Assembly: GCF_014805625.2 (NCBI RefSeq)
Contig: NW_023998459.1
Span: forward strand, 1 to 64,000
Origin: Glossina fuscipes
Lineage: Eukaryota > Arthropoda > Insecta > Diptera > Glossinidae
Reading direction: 5' to 3'
DNA length: 64,000 nucleotides
The position numbers were made by a program, and so were the translations under genes. The notes beneath the pieces are model-generated. The model saw nothing but the letters and a program-made list of their open reading frames with translations. It ran no database searches and was not told the DNA's origin. Positions within the stretch are counted from its first letter, which is position 1, and each line of letters opens with the position of its first letter. Below, one piece after another: positions 21,822 through 33,584 of this stretch.

Positions 21822-23453
21822 ATGTCATTACAATTAAATAAAGTTTTTAAAATTCTACAATGGAACATTAAGGGACTTATTAATAATTTTGATGAACTCC
21901 GTACACTCATAAGTGATTTTAATCCAACCTTTTTATCGCTTCAAGAAACCCATTGTAGAGGCTCTTTTAATCCTATTCCACCCAAATCATATACTGGATA
22001 CTTCACAAATGCTGATCAAAACTCATATTCCAAACAAGGAGTAGGTGTTTTTATAAAATCAAGTATACCTCGCAAACGAATAAATTTAACCTCTAATATA
22101 CAAGCCGTAGCGATACAAATAATGTTAAATATAAAATTTACAGTGCTTTCGCTCTATATTCCACCTTTGCAATCGTTTTCTCAGCAAAAACTCTACAATT
22201 TATTGTTCGTTCTTTTCCCCCAATTAATTATATGCGGCGATTTCAACATCTGGGGCTCAACAGTGAACAACAATCGCAATACTGTTTTAGAAAAGGCCTT
22301 CATTCAAAGCAATCTCTGCATTTTAAATGATGGAAAACCAACGCACTTCTCAACTCATCATACTTTTTCACATATTGGTTTAACATGTTGCTCTCCATCA
22401 CTTCTTCCTTTGGTGTCCTGGTCTATTTCTGATGATCTACATAATAGTGATCACTTTCCAATCATAATCGATCTTAAACTTTCAACGTCCTCTGCTACTC
22501 CAGCAAAACAGGCCAAATTCCTCCTAGATAAAGCGGATTGGATCAATTACTCCAAACAGGTGGAGTCATTTTTGAACTCAAAGCCATTTAACGGAAACTG
22601 CAACCATGATGCTGCTATTATGTCTAAAGCGATTCGCACGGCTGCTCATCTTTCTATTCCTCAATCCAACACCTCTTTTAAACGAGCTAGGGTTCCATGG
22701 TGGAACAACACGCTTTCGTTTTTGAGGAAAAATAAAATGGATCTATGGCACCGCTTTAGGAGATGTCCTGATCAGAATCACTTGTTATTATACAAAAAGG
22801 CCAATGCTCTATTCAGGAGGGAATTACGGAAATCAAAGGCACTTAGTTTCGAACTTTTCTCGAGACGAATTCACAGAAATACATCAATGAAAGTTGTCTG
22901 GAACAAAATCAACAGACTTAATGCGACTTCAAACCTGAACCAAATTTCTGCCATCTGCACTCCCAATGGAACTTTAACTGACGCAGATGAGATTTCTAAT
23001 TACTTTGGAAAAGTGTGGTGCGAATACTCCTCTGACAGCAACTTCTCCAGTGCTTTCATTGAAAATAAAAGGACTCCAATATCTCCTTCAAATAATATCG
23101 ATAGATGTGCCATGTTCCTGGAAAATAGCGTATCTACCTCAGAACTTGGAAGTTGTCTCTCCAATTGGAAGGAGAAGACACCTGGTCTAGACCGCATCTC
23201 ATACCAAATGATCAGTGCTATGTCTAAGTCTAGTAAAAAGAAATTACTGGACCTATATAATACGGTATTTATGACTGGCCATATACCCTACATGTGGAAA
23301 ATGGCAACAGTTGTTCCAATTCCAAAGTCAAAAAATGTCTCCATCGCATCTGATTATCGCCCAATTTCTCTTTTATCTTGCCTCTCTAAGGTTTTAGAGA
23401 AGATTATGACCTACGCCGAATCTCTCTTTTATCTTGCCTCTCAAAAGTATTAG
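21822..23453 (+). pseudogene. LINE ORF2 5' part: APE endonuclease and start of reverse transcriptase
   Basis: This frame of 543 codons covers the AP-type endonuclease and the RT fingers. Motifs are WNIKG (N15), LQETH (E42), GDFN (D140, N142) and SDHFP (D210, H211). The RT part has KTPGLDRISYQMI, WKMATVVPIPK and DYRPISLLSCLSKVLEKIM. Family knowledge places an Asp in the (S/H)ID(L/Y) motif, equivalent to APE1 D283, and here the codon is GGT, giving HIGLT. After LEKIM the frame enters a duplicated segment and stops. The protein continues in another frame from 23462. ORF2 starts 21 bases after the ORF1 stop, so translation probably depends on reinitiation. Confidence 0.9.
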
Positions 23454-23478
23454 AGAAGATTATGGCATCTAGATTATC
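23367..23478 (+). repeat. 42-base duplication with 14-base filler that breaks ORF2
   Basis: TCTCTTTTATCTTGCCTCTC begins at 23367 and again at 23423, a 56-base step. The two copies match for 42 bases, through GAGAAGATTATG, with three differences. The first is followed by a 14-base filler (ACCTACGCCGAATC) that does not match the true continuation (GCATCTAGATTATC). Since 56 is not a multiple of three, the frame is lost. Confidence 0.92.
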
Positions 23479-25570
23479 TTGGTTTCTTGAATCCAAGAAC
23501 CTGATAACAAAGCAACAAGTTGGTTTCAAGCGGGGTAGAGGATGCATCGACGCTCTGTTACATATTGATTATTTCACAAGCAAAGCAATTTCCGAACGAA
23601 ATCACGTAACAATTCTCTCAATTGATTTCGAAAAAGCATTTGACAGAGTTGGTCTTCATGTTATCTTAAGACTCTTGAAATCATGGAATGTTCGACCCAA
23701 ATTCTTCAACTACATCAAATCATTCATGCCGCATCGGCGGTTCAAAGTTAGAATCAACAATCATCTTTCTGATTCCTTTCCGCTAAAGAATGGCATTCCG
23801 CAAGGATCTCCTCTCTCTGTCACGCTTTTCCAGATCGCTTTCAACGAAATTAGCGAAATTCTTTGCCGTGTACCAAGAGTGGAACATTGTCTCTACGCGG
23901 ACGATGTATACATTTTTACAAAAGAAAAAGACAACACGAAAGCAATCAACATCCTCGAATCTATTGCATGTGAGATCTCCACATGGGCAAACTCGTCAGG
24001 AGCTATAATCTCTATACAAAAATCAAAAAAAATGCACATTTGTCGAAAACAAATGTGCGATGCAGGAAACCTACTGATGCATATTAACGGCTTACCAGTA
24101 CTAAATGTGCAGACGCTCCATGTTCTCGGGCTCACGTTTTCAAACAATTATCGTTGGAAAGCACACTGCCTTCGTTTAAAAAACTCCCTTTTAACAAGGG
24201 TAAATTTCATACAGTACGTTGCTTGGAGAAGCCATGCGCATATTAACACTATCGCTTATCTTACCAAAATGCTTGTGTTAAGCAAGATTGACTATGCTTT
24301 GATAATTTATGGCAATAGCTGCAAATCTAATATTAACATCCTTAAACCGGTCTATCACCAAGCCGTTAGAGCAAGTTGTTATGCTTTTCGGACGACGCCC
24401 ATAAATAATATTATAATTGAAACTGGTCTCCCAACCTTAGAAAATAGACTGTATGAGTTAAAAGCTAAAATAGTCCCTAAGCGTTTTAATTCAAACAAAT
24501 CCATTCTCGGTGATGACGTAAGAAAGATTATTATTGCCAAGAAAATTCCAAAGTCACCATCTGCAATTGACCATTGTTTGTGCATCGCAAAGGAATTGAA
24601 CATTCCCTTAAAAATTTCCCGCTCTTTTGGTGATAAACCTCCCTGGATTTTGAAAGACTACTCTTTTGACATCTCACTGTCTATGCACAAGAAAGAAGAT
24701 ACTCCAAATTACGTCTTCAGGAATCTAATAGCTGAGAAAACCCAAGTATTGGACAATACTGGTTGGAATCTTTTGTACACAGACGGCTCAAAATGTCCTG
24801 GTCTGCCTCCTGCTTGTGCGGTGGTAGATGCTACAGGACGGGTTCTTCTCAACCACATATTTCACGAAAGCACTTCAACTTTCATAACCGAAGCCAGAGC
24901 TATCCTTCACGCTGCCAACCTTGCCCATAAAAACAAACTCAAAACCGTCATTGTTACTGACAGTTTGTCTGTATTACTAGCTACCCGGAACCCTTCGACT
25001 TCGAGATGGAGCACCATCAACAAATTAAGGAATATAATTACTACACCCGACGGAAAAATTAAAATGTTATGGGTACCAAGTCACATCGGTTTACTGGGAA
25101 ATGAGCAGGCTGATCGAGCGGCAAAGTATGCTGCTTCTGCTCCTCTAATTATGGATGATGTCATGGAAAAGTTGGATCTTCAAAGATACATTGGAAGAAA
25201 AGTTAAAGAGAAAATTGCAGAAGGAAATTTACAATACCATCATCAACACTACTCTTGCATTAACCCTCAATTAACTCCACCTCTATATCCAACAAATGTT
25301 GAGAAAACCAAGATCCAAACATTTTCGAGAATTCGCCTTGGTCATACAATTGCAACTCACCAATGGATCCTGAAGAAGTCTTCTCGCCCAATCTGCTGTT
25401 GTGGACAAACTCTTACTATAAAGCACATTCTCTGCGACTGCCTCAACTTTTCGTTGGCTAGAAGTATTGCATTTGGAACGATTAACCCTTTGAACATTCT
25501 ACAATCAGCTTCAGAACAGAACATCAATTCAATATTTTACTTTATTAATACTACTAAGCTTATTATCTAA
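23462..25570 (+). pseudogene. LINE ORF2 3' part: reverse transcriptase, RNase H, zinc knuckle
   Basis: These 702 codons complete ORF2. If the duplication is discounted, the whole protein is about 1,230 residues. RT motifs are SIDFEKAFDRV (catalytic D55), NGIPQGSPLSV and YADDVYIF (D147, D148). The RNase H domain has YTDGSK (D441), TEARA (E477), TDSLSVL (D500) and GNEQADRAA (D551), so all four acidic residues are present. Close to the C-terminus ICCCGQTLTIKHILCDC is the cysteine/histidine motif common in I-clade ORF2. The ATG at 23462 is simply the internal Met of LEKIMASRL, not a natural start. Apart from the upstream break this part is fully open. Confidence 0.93.
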
Positions 25571-25680
25571 TATCCATTTATTTAAATTAGAGCCGATAGC
25601 CTGTGTTGCTAGTGCTCAATGTCTTTTTTTTAGTCTAAGAATTCAAATCATTAGTCTAAAATTAAAATAATAATAATAAT
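25571..25680 (+). other. 3' untranslated region and TAA-repeat tail of the I-type LINE
   Basis: A short 3' region after the ORF2 stop ends in about six (TAA/AAT) units at 25663-25683 instead of poly-A. A TAA-repeat end is the hallmark of I-factor-like elements. The target duplication follows directly. Confidence 0.85.
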
Positions 25681-25694
25681 AATAAGAAAATTTT
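25681..25694 (+). repeat. right target-site duplication of the I-type LINE
   Basis: AATAAGAAAATTTT repeats bases 19952-19965. See the left copy for the uncertainty in its first bases. Confidence 0.85.
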
Positions 25695-28600
25695 AATGAA
25701 AGTTATTATTACAATATTATAGATAAGCATAAGTGAAAACATTATAGAGTGGAGCACAGTCCACCTTTGAATACCCCACACGGCTTCGCTTTCTAATATT
25801 ATACATATAAAGACTATTCTAATGAGGCGTTCTATGGGGAATGGTACCAAAGTACCAAAAGTGGTTTGATGAAATCCACTTTCAATAGGGTTTGTTCTTA
25901 GGTCATTATCACTCTTCATCAAAGTATCTCAAAAGTTTAGGGATGTAAAAAGAACAAGGCAGACAGACAAACGTAGATAAGCTTAGATTATAAAAGATTC
26001 TGCTATTCTATCGATTCTTCGATTCTCTTTTAAGTCCCATTTGCACAAGCTTAATATACCCCAGTAAATCAAGTGGTGTACGCTATAAACATAGAGAAGT
26101 CAGTTGCGCTGCCATAGTATTACTGAAACGGATACGGTTTAGTGGCTACATACGAGTTTTGAAGTATCCCTTTTTATGAATATTAGGACATAATTTATTG
26201 TGCAAAAATAGTAACAAACTCATTGCTCAAAGTACTTCATATGCCTAACTACTTTATGATATAACAGGAACTACGAAGACAACATCCGGGCTCCAACGAG
26301 ATAAAACTATACTTTTTGGAATATCTTCTTAAGAAAGGAGCTTTGTTTTGAACACATATTAAATGAGCCCTTGAAGTCTATATTAATCGTTGCTAGTAAT
26401 ATTTGTGAACCACAGCGGGCAGGGGAGCATATTCTCATCTAGTGTTGATAACGTTTCCTGGCAGGGTTTTGCAATATTAATCCGAGGGACACTGTGCTAA
26501 AAAATCAGGTAATGATGCACTTTCGCACATTGGAGCCATCTTTCTCTTAATTTTCGGTTCAATTTTACTAGCTGTTGTTGGTGACAGAAAGATCAGTCTT
26601 TAATGCGTCTCCCACGTACCTTAAATGGTAGTGTCGCAGAGATCCAAATTTGTCCTTGACGGTAACGGGTTGTTTAGTTTATGTTATGGTAAATTGCGCC
26701 TTGAACTTCAGGTGTCTTTACACGCAAAAATCAGCTGGCGATTTAAACGTTGTTGCACTTCAACGAAACGAGACGCACTGAGAACTTACCCCGTTACAAT
26801 GTCGTTATAACATGAAGATATTTACGTTATGGTCAACTGCGTATTGAAAGTTTCTAGTATTATTGCATACCGATTAGGAGTGTGTACAAATGAAACGGTT
26901 TTAGTTTCTTGAATTTTTGGACAGAAAAAATAATAAAAACCTCTTTTATTGAAAATTGAAGCATGTCAACATGGAAACTTCTATCTTTATTTCAGAACAA
27001 AATACATATATTTAAAAGTCATACGTCCGACATATTTTTAAATGTTATTGCGGCACAGACGGTGGCAATTAATCAAGAAAGTCGCCTTTCTGAAACTGAA
27101 TCTGAAATCCGTGATGTAGGATTGCAGAAGACTTATTCCTACCGGTTTCTACAGATTATATCCAATGCCCGCCGTCATATTCACCCGTGATTGATTGAAT
27201 GTCATCAATTCTTATTCTACTTCTGCTCTACAAATTGGCGTAGACACATTGCCAAAATGCTTTTGACTTCCTAAGCTCAGCGAAAAATAGTGAAAGTGTT
27301 CTTTGGGTATATTCTGGCGGACAGTATTAGTCGGATTTGGATGTTGATACAAGTAAAATACGGTGTTAATTTTTAGAGAGCTAAGCCTCTTGGCTGGAAG
27401 CTCGAATCTATAATATGTCACCAAAAAAAAAAAAAAGAAACAGAAAACTATTTATTTTGTATTTATTTTGTGTCTTTGTTTTCAATTTCAATCTTGTTTT
27501 GAAAAACATGAAGAGTTCGCTGCGAAAGAACATTTCTACGGTTTAACATTGCGTGAGTTTTGCAGAAGCATTTTGGTTACAGTTGCTGGAGAAAATTTTT
27601 TACATATTTTAAAATAGATTAAACGAGTGCATATGTCAACAGTGCTTTAAAAGATTTAAATCTGAAAATTTATGTTTGTTTAATAAGACTAGAAAAATTT
27701 TTTAAATCATTTATACTATAATTTTTAAGTAAAAATTGAATTAAGTGGTGATTTAAGGACTCATGCACAAAATAGTCCTAACGATTTTGGTCTCTGATCT
27801 GAAGAAAGTTGGAAAAGGGTTTTCATATGTCAAATGAAGAGAAGTTGCAACAAGAAAAGAAATCTGGGCAGCAACCGTCAAATCATAAAGCGAAGCTCAA
27901 ATGTATAGCAAAATGTTAAGTGTTTATTTCAAACGTATTTTTTTATTTTTAAATTCCAACTAAATTACGCATATATTGAAGTTGGCGGTAGTTGATGTCC
28001 ACTGTAAGCTTGCATGCTAACCCGGAGACATGTACAATTTCACTGCAAATGTTACATGTTGAACAACGATAGACCCAAACAGTTTCGGAAGCACAATTCA
28101 GTAGTTTTAGCTTTCGAAAATACTGCACTGATACCAAATCTGTTTTTAATTTCATGTGGACAGCCAACAGTGCGATCAAAGTGATCTGATGACGAATTAA
28201 GTTCGAACAATTTCGCAAGAATATTTGCAAACTCAGGACTACGCGGTTAATCGGTCCATCACGCGACCAATATGACGGACACCTACTGATTTTATGTTTA
28301 GAATTTACAAATTTGTAAAACTATTTGAGATTTGTTAACAGAGAAGATTTCATCTTGAATATATACCTAGAATAATACGTATAGTTAATGTGATCGAATC
28401 TATATCCTGCTAATGCTTTGTTGAAATAATCTTTCATTGGTCCATAGTTCCAGAATTTATTACAGAGTCGCTGTCAAATAGTCACGCATTCGTACTTGGC
28501 TGAGAGAATTTTGCCATATAACCGAAACAGCAGAGTATTTGTATCGTCAATTGTAATGTCAATAGTTCGACAAAAGTCTGTCGTATGATGAACAGATTGC

Positions 28601-31029
28601 GTACGTCTTATGCTAAATCTTTGGGCCTTAGCACAAACACGCAGTATAGTCGGAGGAATCCTGATTACCCGACATCATAACAGAGAGAAATCCTCGTACC
28701 CTCATTTTATCATTAAGAACGTTACCTCCCATTGACTGAATAATATTGCAATTGTAAAAAAAGGTGCTTTTGGGGAAGATCTAATAATATATAGTCCCTA
28801 AGCAAGCCGTTATTCTTAAATGATTGCTAAACCAGGTAGGGCAGACGGTACAGACAGTGATTGGACTTTAAGGGAACCGACGCAGATTTAGATGCCAAAA
28901 CCTAGTTAAAAAAAAACACACAAGAAAGCAACAATGTTTTCGTAACCTAAATCCAAAGTAATGTCAGAAGGAAGATACCTAAGCTGACCGTAATTGGCTT
29001 ACCTTTTAATCTCCTTATTGAAGTCTGTAATTACGTTCATGTGTCTATTACGCCCATTCAGTTTGATCTGCATAATCCGTTTGCCATTATTACGATTACG
29101 TACTTGTTCGTGCGAATTCCATTGATCATTTTATCTAAATATGCGTTTAATTGATTGAGATTTAAAATTACCTCATACCATACACCTCGAAAATGGTGCC
29201 CCAATAAAATCAAAACTTCAGTCTATAAGGAAAAGTCATTTAGCAATTGATAACAGTAGGTAACACATCGTTTTTGGAACGCAGTCAAATAATTTGAAAT
29301 ATAATGTAATCATAAAAGCAAAACTGTTACCAAGCATTAGAAATTTCCTCGCACTCATTTCAACAATATTTATAAATAATCTTCATAAGTTTGTAAATTT
29401 TTTTTCGTTTTCTCTTATGAGTTTAAAATGCATTTAGAAATCTATTCGTTTGTAATTGATTAAAATATTATTTTTTTCTTTTACTTTGCAAAAAAATTTT
29501 TTTGCACTTCCTCCTTGATAGTCGGGTTGCTAATATCGCTGTTTGTTGAAAAATTTCCCTTAAGTAGAAAACTTTTTCGGAGCAAAAATTTTCCCGGATG
29601 TTGACGGTTCCTGCGTATAGTGTATAAGTAGCAAAACAGGGCATATGTTAAATAATGTTTTTAGAGAAATTAAAAAAGTTGTTATTGTAGTTGTCTTTCA
29701 TATTAGTCATCAACAAGGATATAAAAGTTCTAGAAAAATCAATTTATTTTCTACACTAAATGTACATACTCCTGTACACGTGATTGTCCTATTTTATAAG
29801 TAAACTAAAAAGTTTGTTTGGACAAAAGTTTTGTTGATGTATGAACGATGATATTAATTAAATATCAATAAAATATCTAAACCAAAAAAACTTCAAATTA
29901 AAATAAATGGAAAGAAAATGGAAAACTTTGAAATAAATAAAAATAATTTAAAAATAAGAAATACAAGAAAACTGAAATTTAATATAAAGTCTAAAACTAT
30001 GTCGGACTGTTTTTCAATTCCTTTCCTACCGTAAACTTTTTCAATTTTATTCTCTTTAGTGGAAATCAGTTTCACGAAACCGGTTTTCATCCTCACAATG
30101 AAGCTTTTTACTATTTTGTACCCACTTCATCATAAGATCTCCTTTAATTCTAACTGACTTGTGCTCTGAGAGGTTCTTTGTGTAGGACTATTTAAGTGGA
30201 TTTTGGCATATTTCACAGTGAGTGAGCTCATGTTCAAGATGCGGGCTACAGAAGGCAAGATTGGCGACGCTATTCATTTAATCGGCAGTTTTCGAGGAAA
30301 ATATAATGGCTATTGACCATTTCTTGCTTTTTGTGGTAACCGCCAAAGTGGTCAAAGATCTCGAACATATTTTATTTTTTTAAATTTTTAAGTATATTCG
30401 GCATTATACCTAAACAGTGCACACGAATTTTAACTTAAACAATATGTGCAATGTAGAAATTAGGACCCTTGGGGGTCCCATTTATTTTATTTAAAAATTA
30501 TTATATATATAACTGTGTGGCTATAGACGACAATGTATAATAACGCTTTATTTATATCATATATTTTGTTTGGTTACATTATCCCCATTGTTCTTTAAAG
30601 TGTTTTGAACCAATTTTCAGCAGAAGCCATTTTTCAGATGTTTTTTGAAGCCATTGCCAATATACGTCCCTCATATAGTGGACATAAACCAAATTCTCAA
30701 TAGAATTGCTAATCCTGTACCAAAAAATCTGTCTGGTCATAAATGTCTAAACGACAGCCAGTCAGGTAAATTTTAAAACGTTTCAGCTGAAACAAATAGG
30801 GAAGTAATAAAACATATACACCTTTCTATGCCTACTGATGATCAGAATTGACTTTGTTAAGATGTCAAGCACGCAATATCATTAAAGTTAGAAATAGGAT
30901 AACCAAGGATATAAACCTACAGGAAACTACTTCAAGTACGAACGAGACAAAATTATGCTCCGCGTAGTCATTGTGATGTAAATTATCTTCCTTGTAATAT
31001 TCCACAACTAAGTTAACAAGCTAAGTCCA
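25695..31029. other. long stretch without a recognisable gene
   Basis: AT-rich DNA. The segment 25740-25980 (TACCCCACACGG..., AAGGCAGACAGACAAACG) has the flavour of the R1 dispersed repeats but I could not align it firmly. Open frames at 26963-27190, 27949-28230 (minus) and 29893-30096 (minus) carry no family motif. Nothing else is supported. Confidence 0.45.
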
Positions 31030-31955
31030 CCAATAAATTATGGAAACATATGCTGAAGTCCTGAAAAATGATAATAACTGCCACATCAACCCTATTGATA
31101 GCATTGAAGCTATGCTAGCTAATCTCGTCAATGTTATAACAATAGTAATTTCCAAGCTAAGCATATAAATCTAAGAACGGGTATATGGGATGCCAATGGA
31201 CTTTAGAATTGTACAAGAGAAACAGAAACATGTTCACATTTACATCATATTGATATTTTCCTTATCTCGGAAACTCAATTCACTGCGCGAGCTTATTTTG
31301 AAATTAAAGGATATGATATTGTTTCGTTCCATCATCCAGGTGGTGTGGCTCACGGTTGGTCCGCAATTTTGGTTAAATCCTCATGAAGTTGCGTTCTTCT
31401 GGATAACTAGAGTGACCTTCGTCTTCAAATATTCCCTTCACTTGAAATATCCCTTTTAAATAATAAAAAGTCTATGGGATACGACAGGATAGGTGTTAAA
31501 GTACTCAAGACTCTTCCTGAAAAGGATGTTAGGTTACTGACTTTGATTTTGAGATTGAATTATGACCAAGGTTAATGTAAATGCGCTGAATAAATAATGG
31601 TGGTGCCTAAACCTGCTAAACCAGGAATTGGCGTTAACTCTCACAGGCCAATAAGTCTTCTAACATTAAATGAGAGTAATGTAGTGCCTGAACATCACTT
31701 TGGATTTCGCCGTAAGCTGAATCTTGAAAGAAGTAAGCAATTCGTTAAAACATGAGCAGTGCTGTTCAGCAGTGCTCTTGAACGCTTATGATCAACGTAC
31801 ATACTCATAGGCTTTCCCACATTAAAAGAAGAAATTGTCAACTTCAGTTGATCGTCTTAGCGATCATTCTAACTTGCCCGCAGTGAGTTTATCAGACGTT
31901 AAGGAAGGGACAAGTAGGTTGAAAAAATACCATATGTTAGACCTATGCTTTAGAA
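31030..31955 (+). mobile_element. Jockey-clade LINE remnant
   Basis: Decayed pieces run in the order of a Jockey element. 31038-31165 reads TYAEVLKNDNN..MLANLVNVIT..ISKL, like the ORF1 C-terminus. The endonuclease start reads IWDANGL, HHIDIFLISETQFTA and KGYDIVSFHHPGG (31175-31350). RT pieces read GYDRIGVKVLKTLPEK (31476-31525), VVPKPAKPGIG..HRPISLL (31600-31665) and PEHHFGFRRKLN (31690-31725). A C-terminal piece is SRLKKYHMLDL (about 31910-31945). Stops and large deletions remove the RT active site, so the element is dead. Confidence 0.85.
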
Positions 31956-32442
31956 AATGAACATAAGTATGTGTGGTGAAATCAGTATAATATTGGAATA
32001 AGTTCCACTTATATATAATAATAAATGTACAAATCGTAAAGTTTTACTCTCAATGGGGAATAAAACTCATGGCGATTTAAGGTCAGTCCATTTTGCCCAT
32101 TATTTCAAAATAGAGTGCAAATAAATTTACATATGGAAAAATGTTCAGGTTAAATTGTTTGCTAAACTTTTTCGGCATTAAAGAAGAATTACACGATTTT
32201 TGACTTTGTGGTTGCGTCAACATCGACGCCATTATTCAGGGTCGTAGACATGTAGAAAATGTCTCGGAGGATACCTATAATTGATACAAAAACACTTATA
32301 AATTTGTTTACAAATTGTATAAAAATTATTATAATCGACAAAGCAATTCGAATGGAGGATGTAAGACTATTTAAGAAAAATTAAAACAACATGAAAAATA
32401 AATATAAAAGTATTAGACCAACTTGGCAGCAAAACAATTTCC
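31956..32442. other. no gene recognised
   Basis: AT-rich sequence between the Jockey remnant and the second tRNA-like segment. No motif is seen. Confidence 0.5.
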
Positions 32443-32500
32443 AATGCGACTATCAAGTCGGTGTTCACGGGTTCAAGTCTCAGCGCGGTTTTGAACATAC
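32443..32500 (+). repeat. tRNA-like segment with B-box (SINE-like), copy 2
   Basis: GGTTCAAGTC (32470-32479) is a B-box-like T-loop, preceded by GCGACTATCAAGTCGG and followed by TCAGCGCGGTTTTG. It aligns with the minus-strand segment 5275-5335 over about 50 bases at roughly 70% by eye. No clear A-box is seen and the fold is incomplete. Confidence 0.5.
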
Positions 32501-32839
32501 TTTGTCATAGCTGTAGTGAGTACTCAGCCGTTAAAGAGATAACACTCTATAACCGTCACCGTGTTACGCGTAGAAGGTACATTCACTGGAGGATTGGCCA
32601 CATTAAAAGAAAGAAAATTCTGTCTGTTCGATTTCACTGCAATTATAATTTTACAGTTTTTAGAAAAACGTAAACACAATTTTTTGTGAGCTTTCGGTTG
32701 AAATAACGAAAGTGACCGAATTTACTGAATTATAAAGTCAGCATAATTTTTTCCCGGCACAAAGCTGCCCAAAAAAAAGTTTTCCAAGAGATATTTTCGG
32801 ATAATTTTTTTTTTATTTTTATGCAAACTAAGAAACTAG

Positions 32840-33485
32840 AAAAAACAGATTAGAAATTTATGTTCGGTGGGGCCGAATCTCGCATACCCACCACTATGCT
32901 TTTCGCATATAATTTTCCAAGTTGTTTTATTTGATACCCATATCGCTCGTGTTATTACGAAAAAATTAATCGCGGTGTCTACCATATTCGTTTTAAAATA
33001 AACCCGTTTTTAGGCAGATAATATATCTTCATTTGAGGAGTGTTCAAAATAGTTTTAAACGTTTCGTCTTGTTTGGCTTATGATAAAAAGCATTAGTCCT
33101 CAAAAAAGTGAAAAAAACTAAATTCAATTACTCGTGACTTTGTATAGACAGGGCCGATGGGTTCCATTTTTGGATCTAGAGAGTAAAATATCTCGCAAAT
33201 GGAAAGTTTCGGCCTTCTAACTTTCATAATTTCTGAGTAACGAGTGAAAATCCAAAAATGTTTACTCAAAAAAACTGAGTTGCGTTCTGTTTACGCTCGA
33301 TTGGGCGTTTTTGCCTGCGTGCAGGAACTTAAAATGTCTCTACCTAATTTGAAGTCGATATCTTAATTATTGCAACCGGAGAGTGCCAACAACATACACT
33401 ACACAGGCACACAGACGGACGGACATAGCTAAATCAATTCCGATTTTTTCCTTCCTTTTTGGAGTTACATATACTTTGGTAAAAA
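32840..33485 (+). repeat. dispersed repeat family R1, copy b (most complete)
   Basis: It starts near ATGTTCGGTGGGGCCGAATC (32862) with CGCATACCCACCAC. It runs through AGGGCCGATGGGTTCC (33151) and CTGCGTGCAGG (33316), then the reverse of TCCGTCCGTC near 33415-33424, and ends with CCTTTTTGGAGTTACATATA (33457). Blocks are shared in order with 15975-16585 (inverted). No long open frame and no obvious terminal repeat is seen, so its class is unknown to me. Confidence 0.8.
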
Positions 33486-33584
33486 ACTAAATGAGTATAC
33501 GTCAATCTTGCACGAAATACGATTTTATGGCTCCCAAAATTTAATAAAAATCTGCCAAACCTGACCTGGTATACTCATTTAGTT
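33485..33584. repeat. 100-base foldback with 15-base perfect inverted ends
   Basis: AACTAAATGAGTATA (33485-33499) and TATACTCATTTAGTT (33570-33584) are exact reverse complements around 70 unrelated bases. It lies at the right end of R1 copy b. It could be a small MITE or the true R1 terminus. Confidence 0.7.

Larger units (their letters stand above)
19966..25680 (+). mobile_element. near-complete I-clade non-LTR retrotransposon (5.7 kb)
   Basis: The element is placed by its flanking duplication (19952-19965 and 25681-25694). Its length, about 5,715 bases, is close to the fly I factor. Layout: 5' untranslated region of 350 bases, ORF1 with zinc knuckles (20316-21800), a 21-base gap, ORF2 with endonuclease, RT and RNase H (21822-25570), then a short 3' end finishing in TAA repeats. 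RNase H plus a TAA tail is typical of the I clade. ORF1 is open. ORF2 is broken once, near 23367-23478, and carries a substituted endonuclease residue, so this copy is probably immobile by itself. Decay is slight compared with the other LINEs here, so it is one of the younger insertions. Confidence 0.93.
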
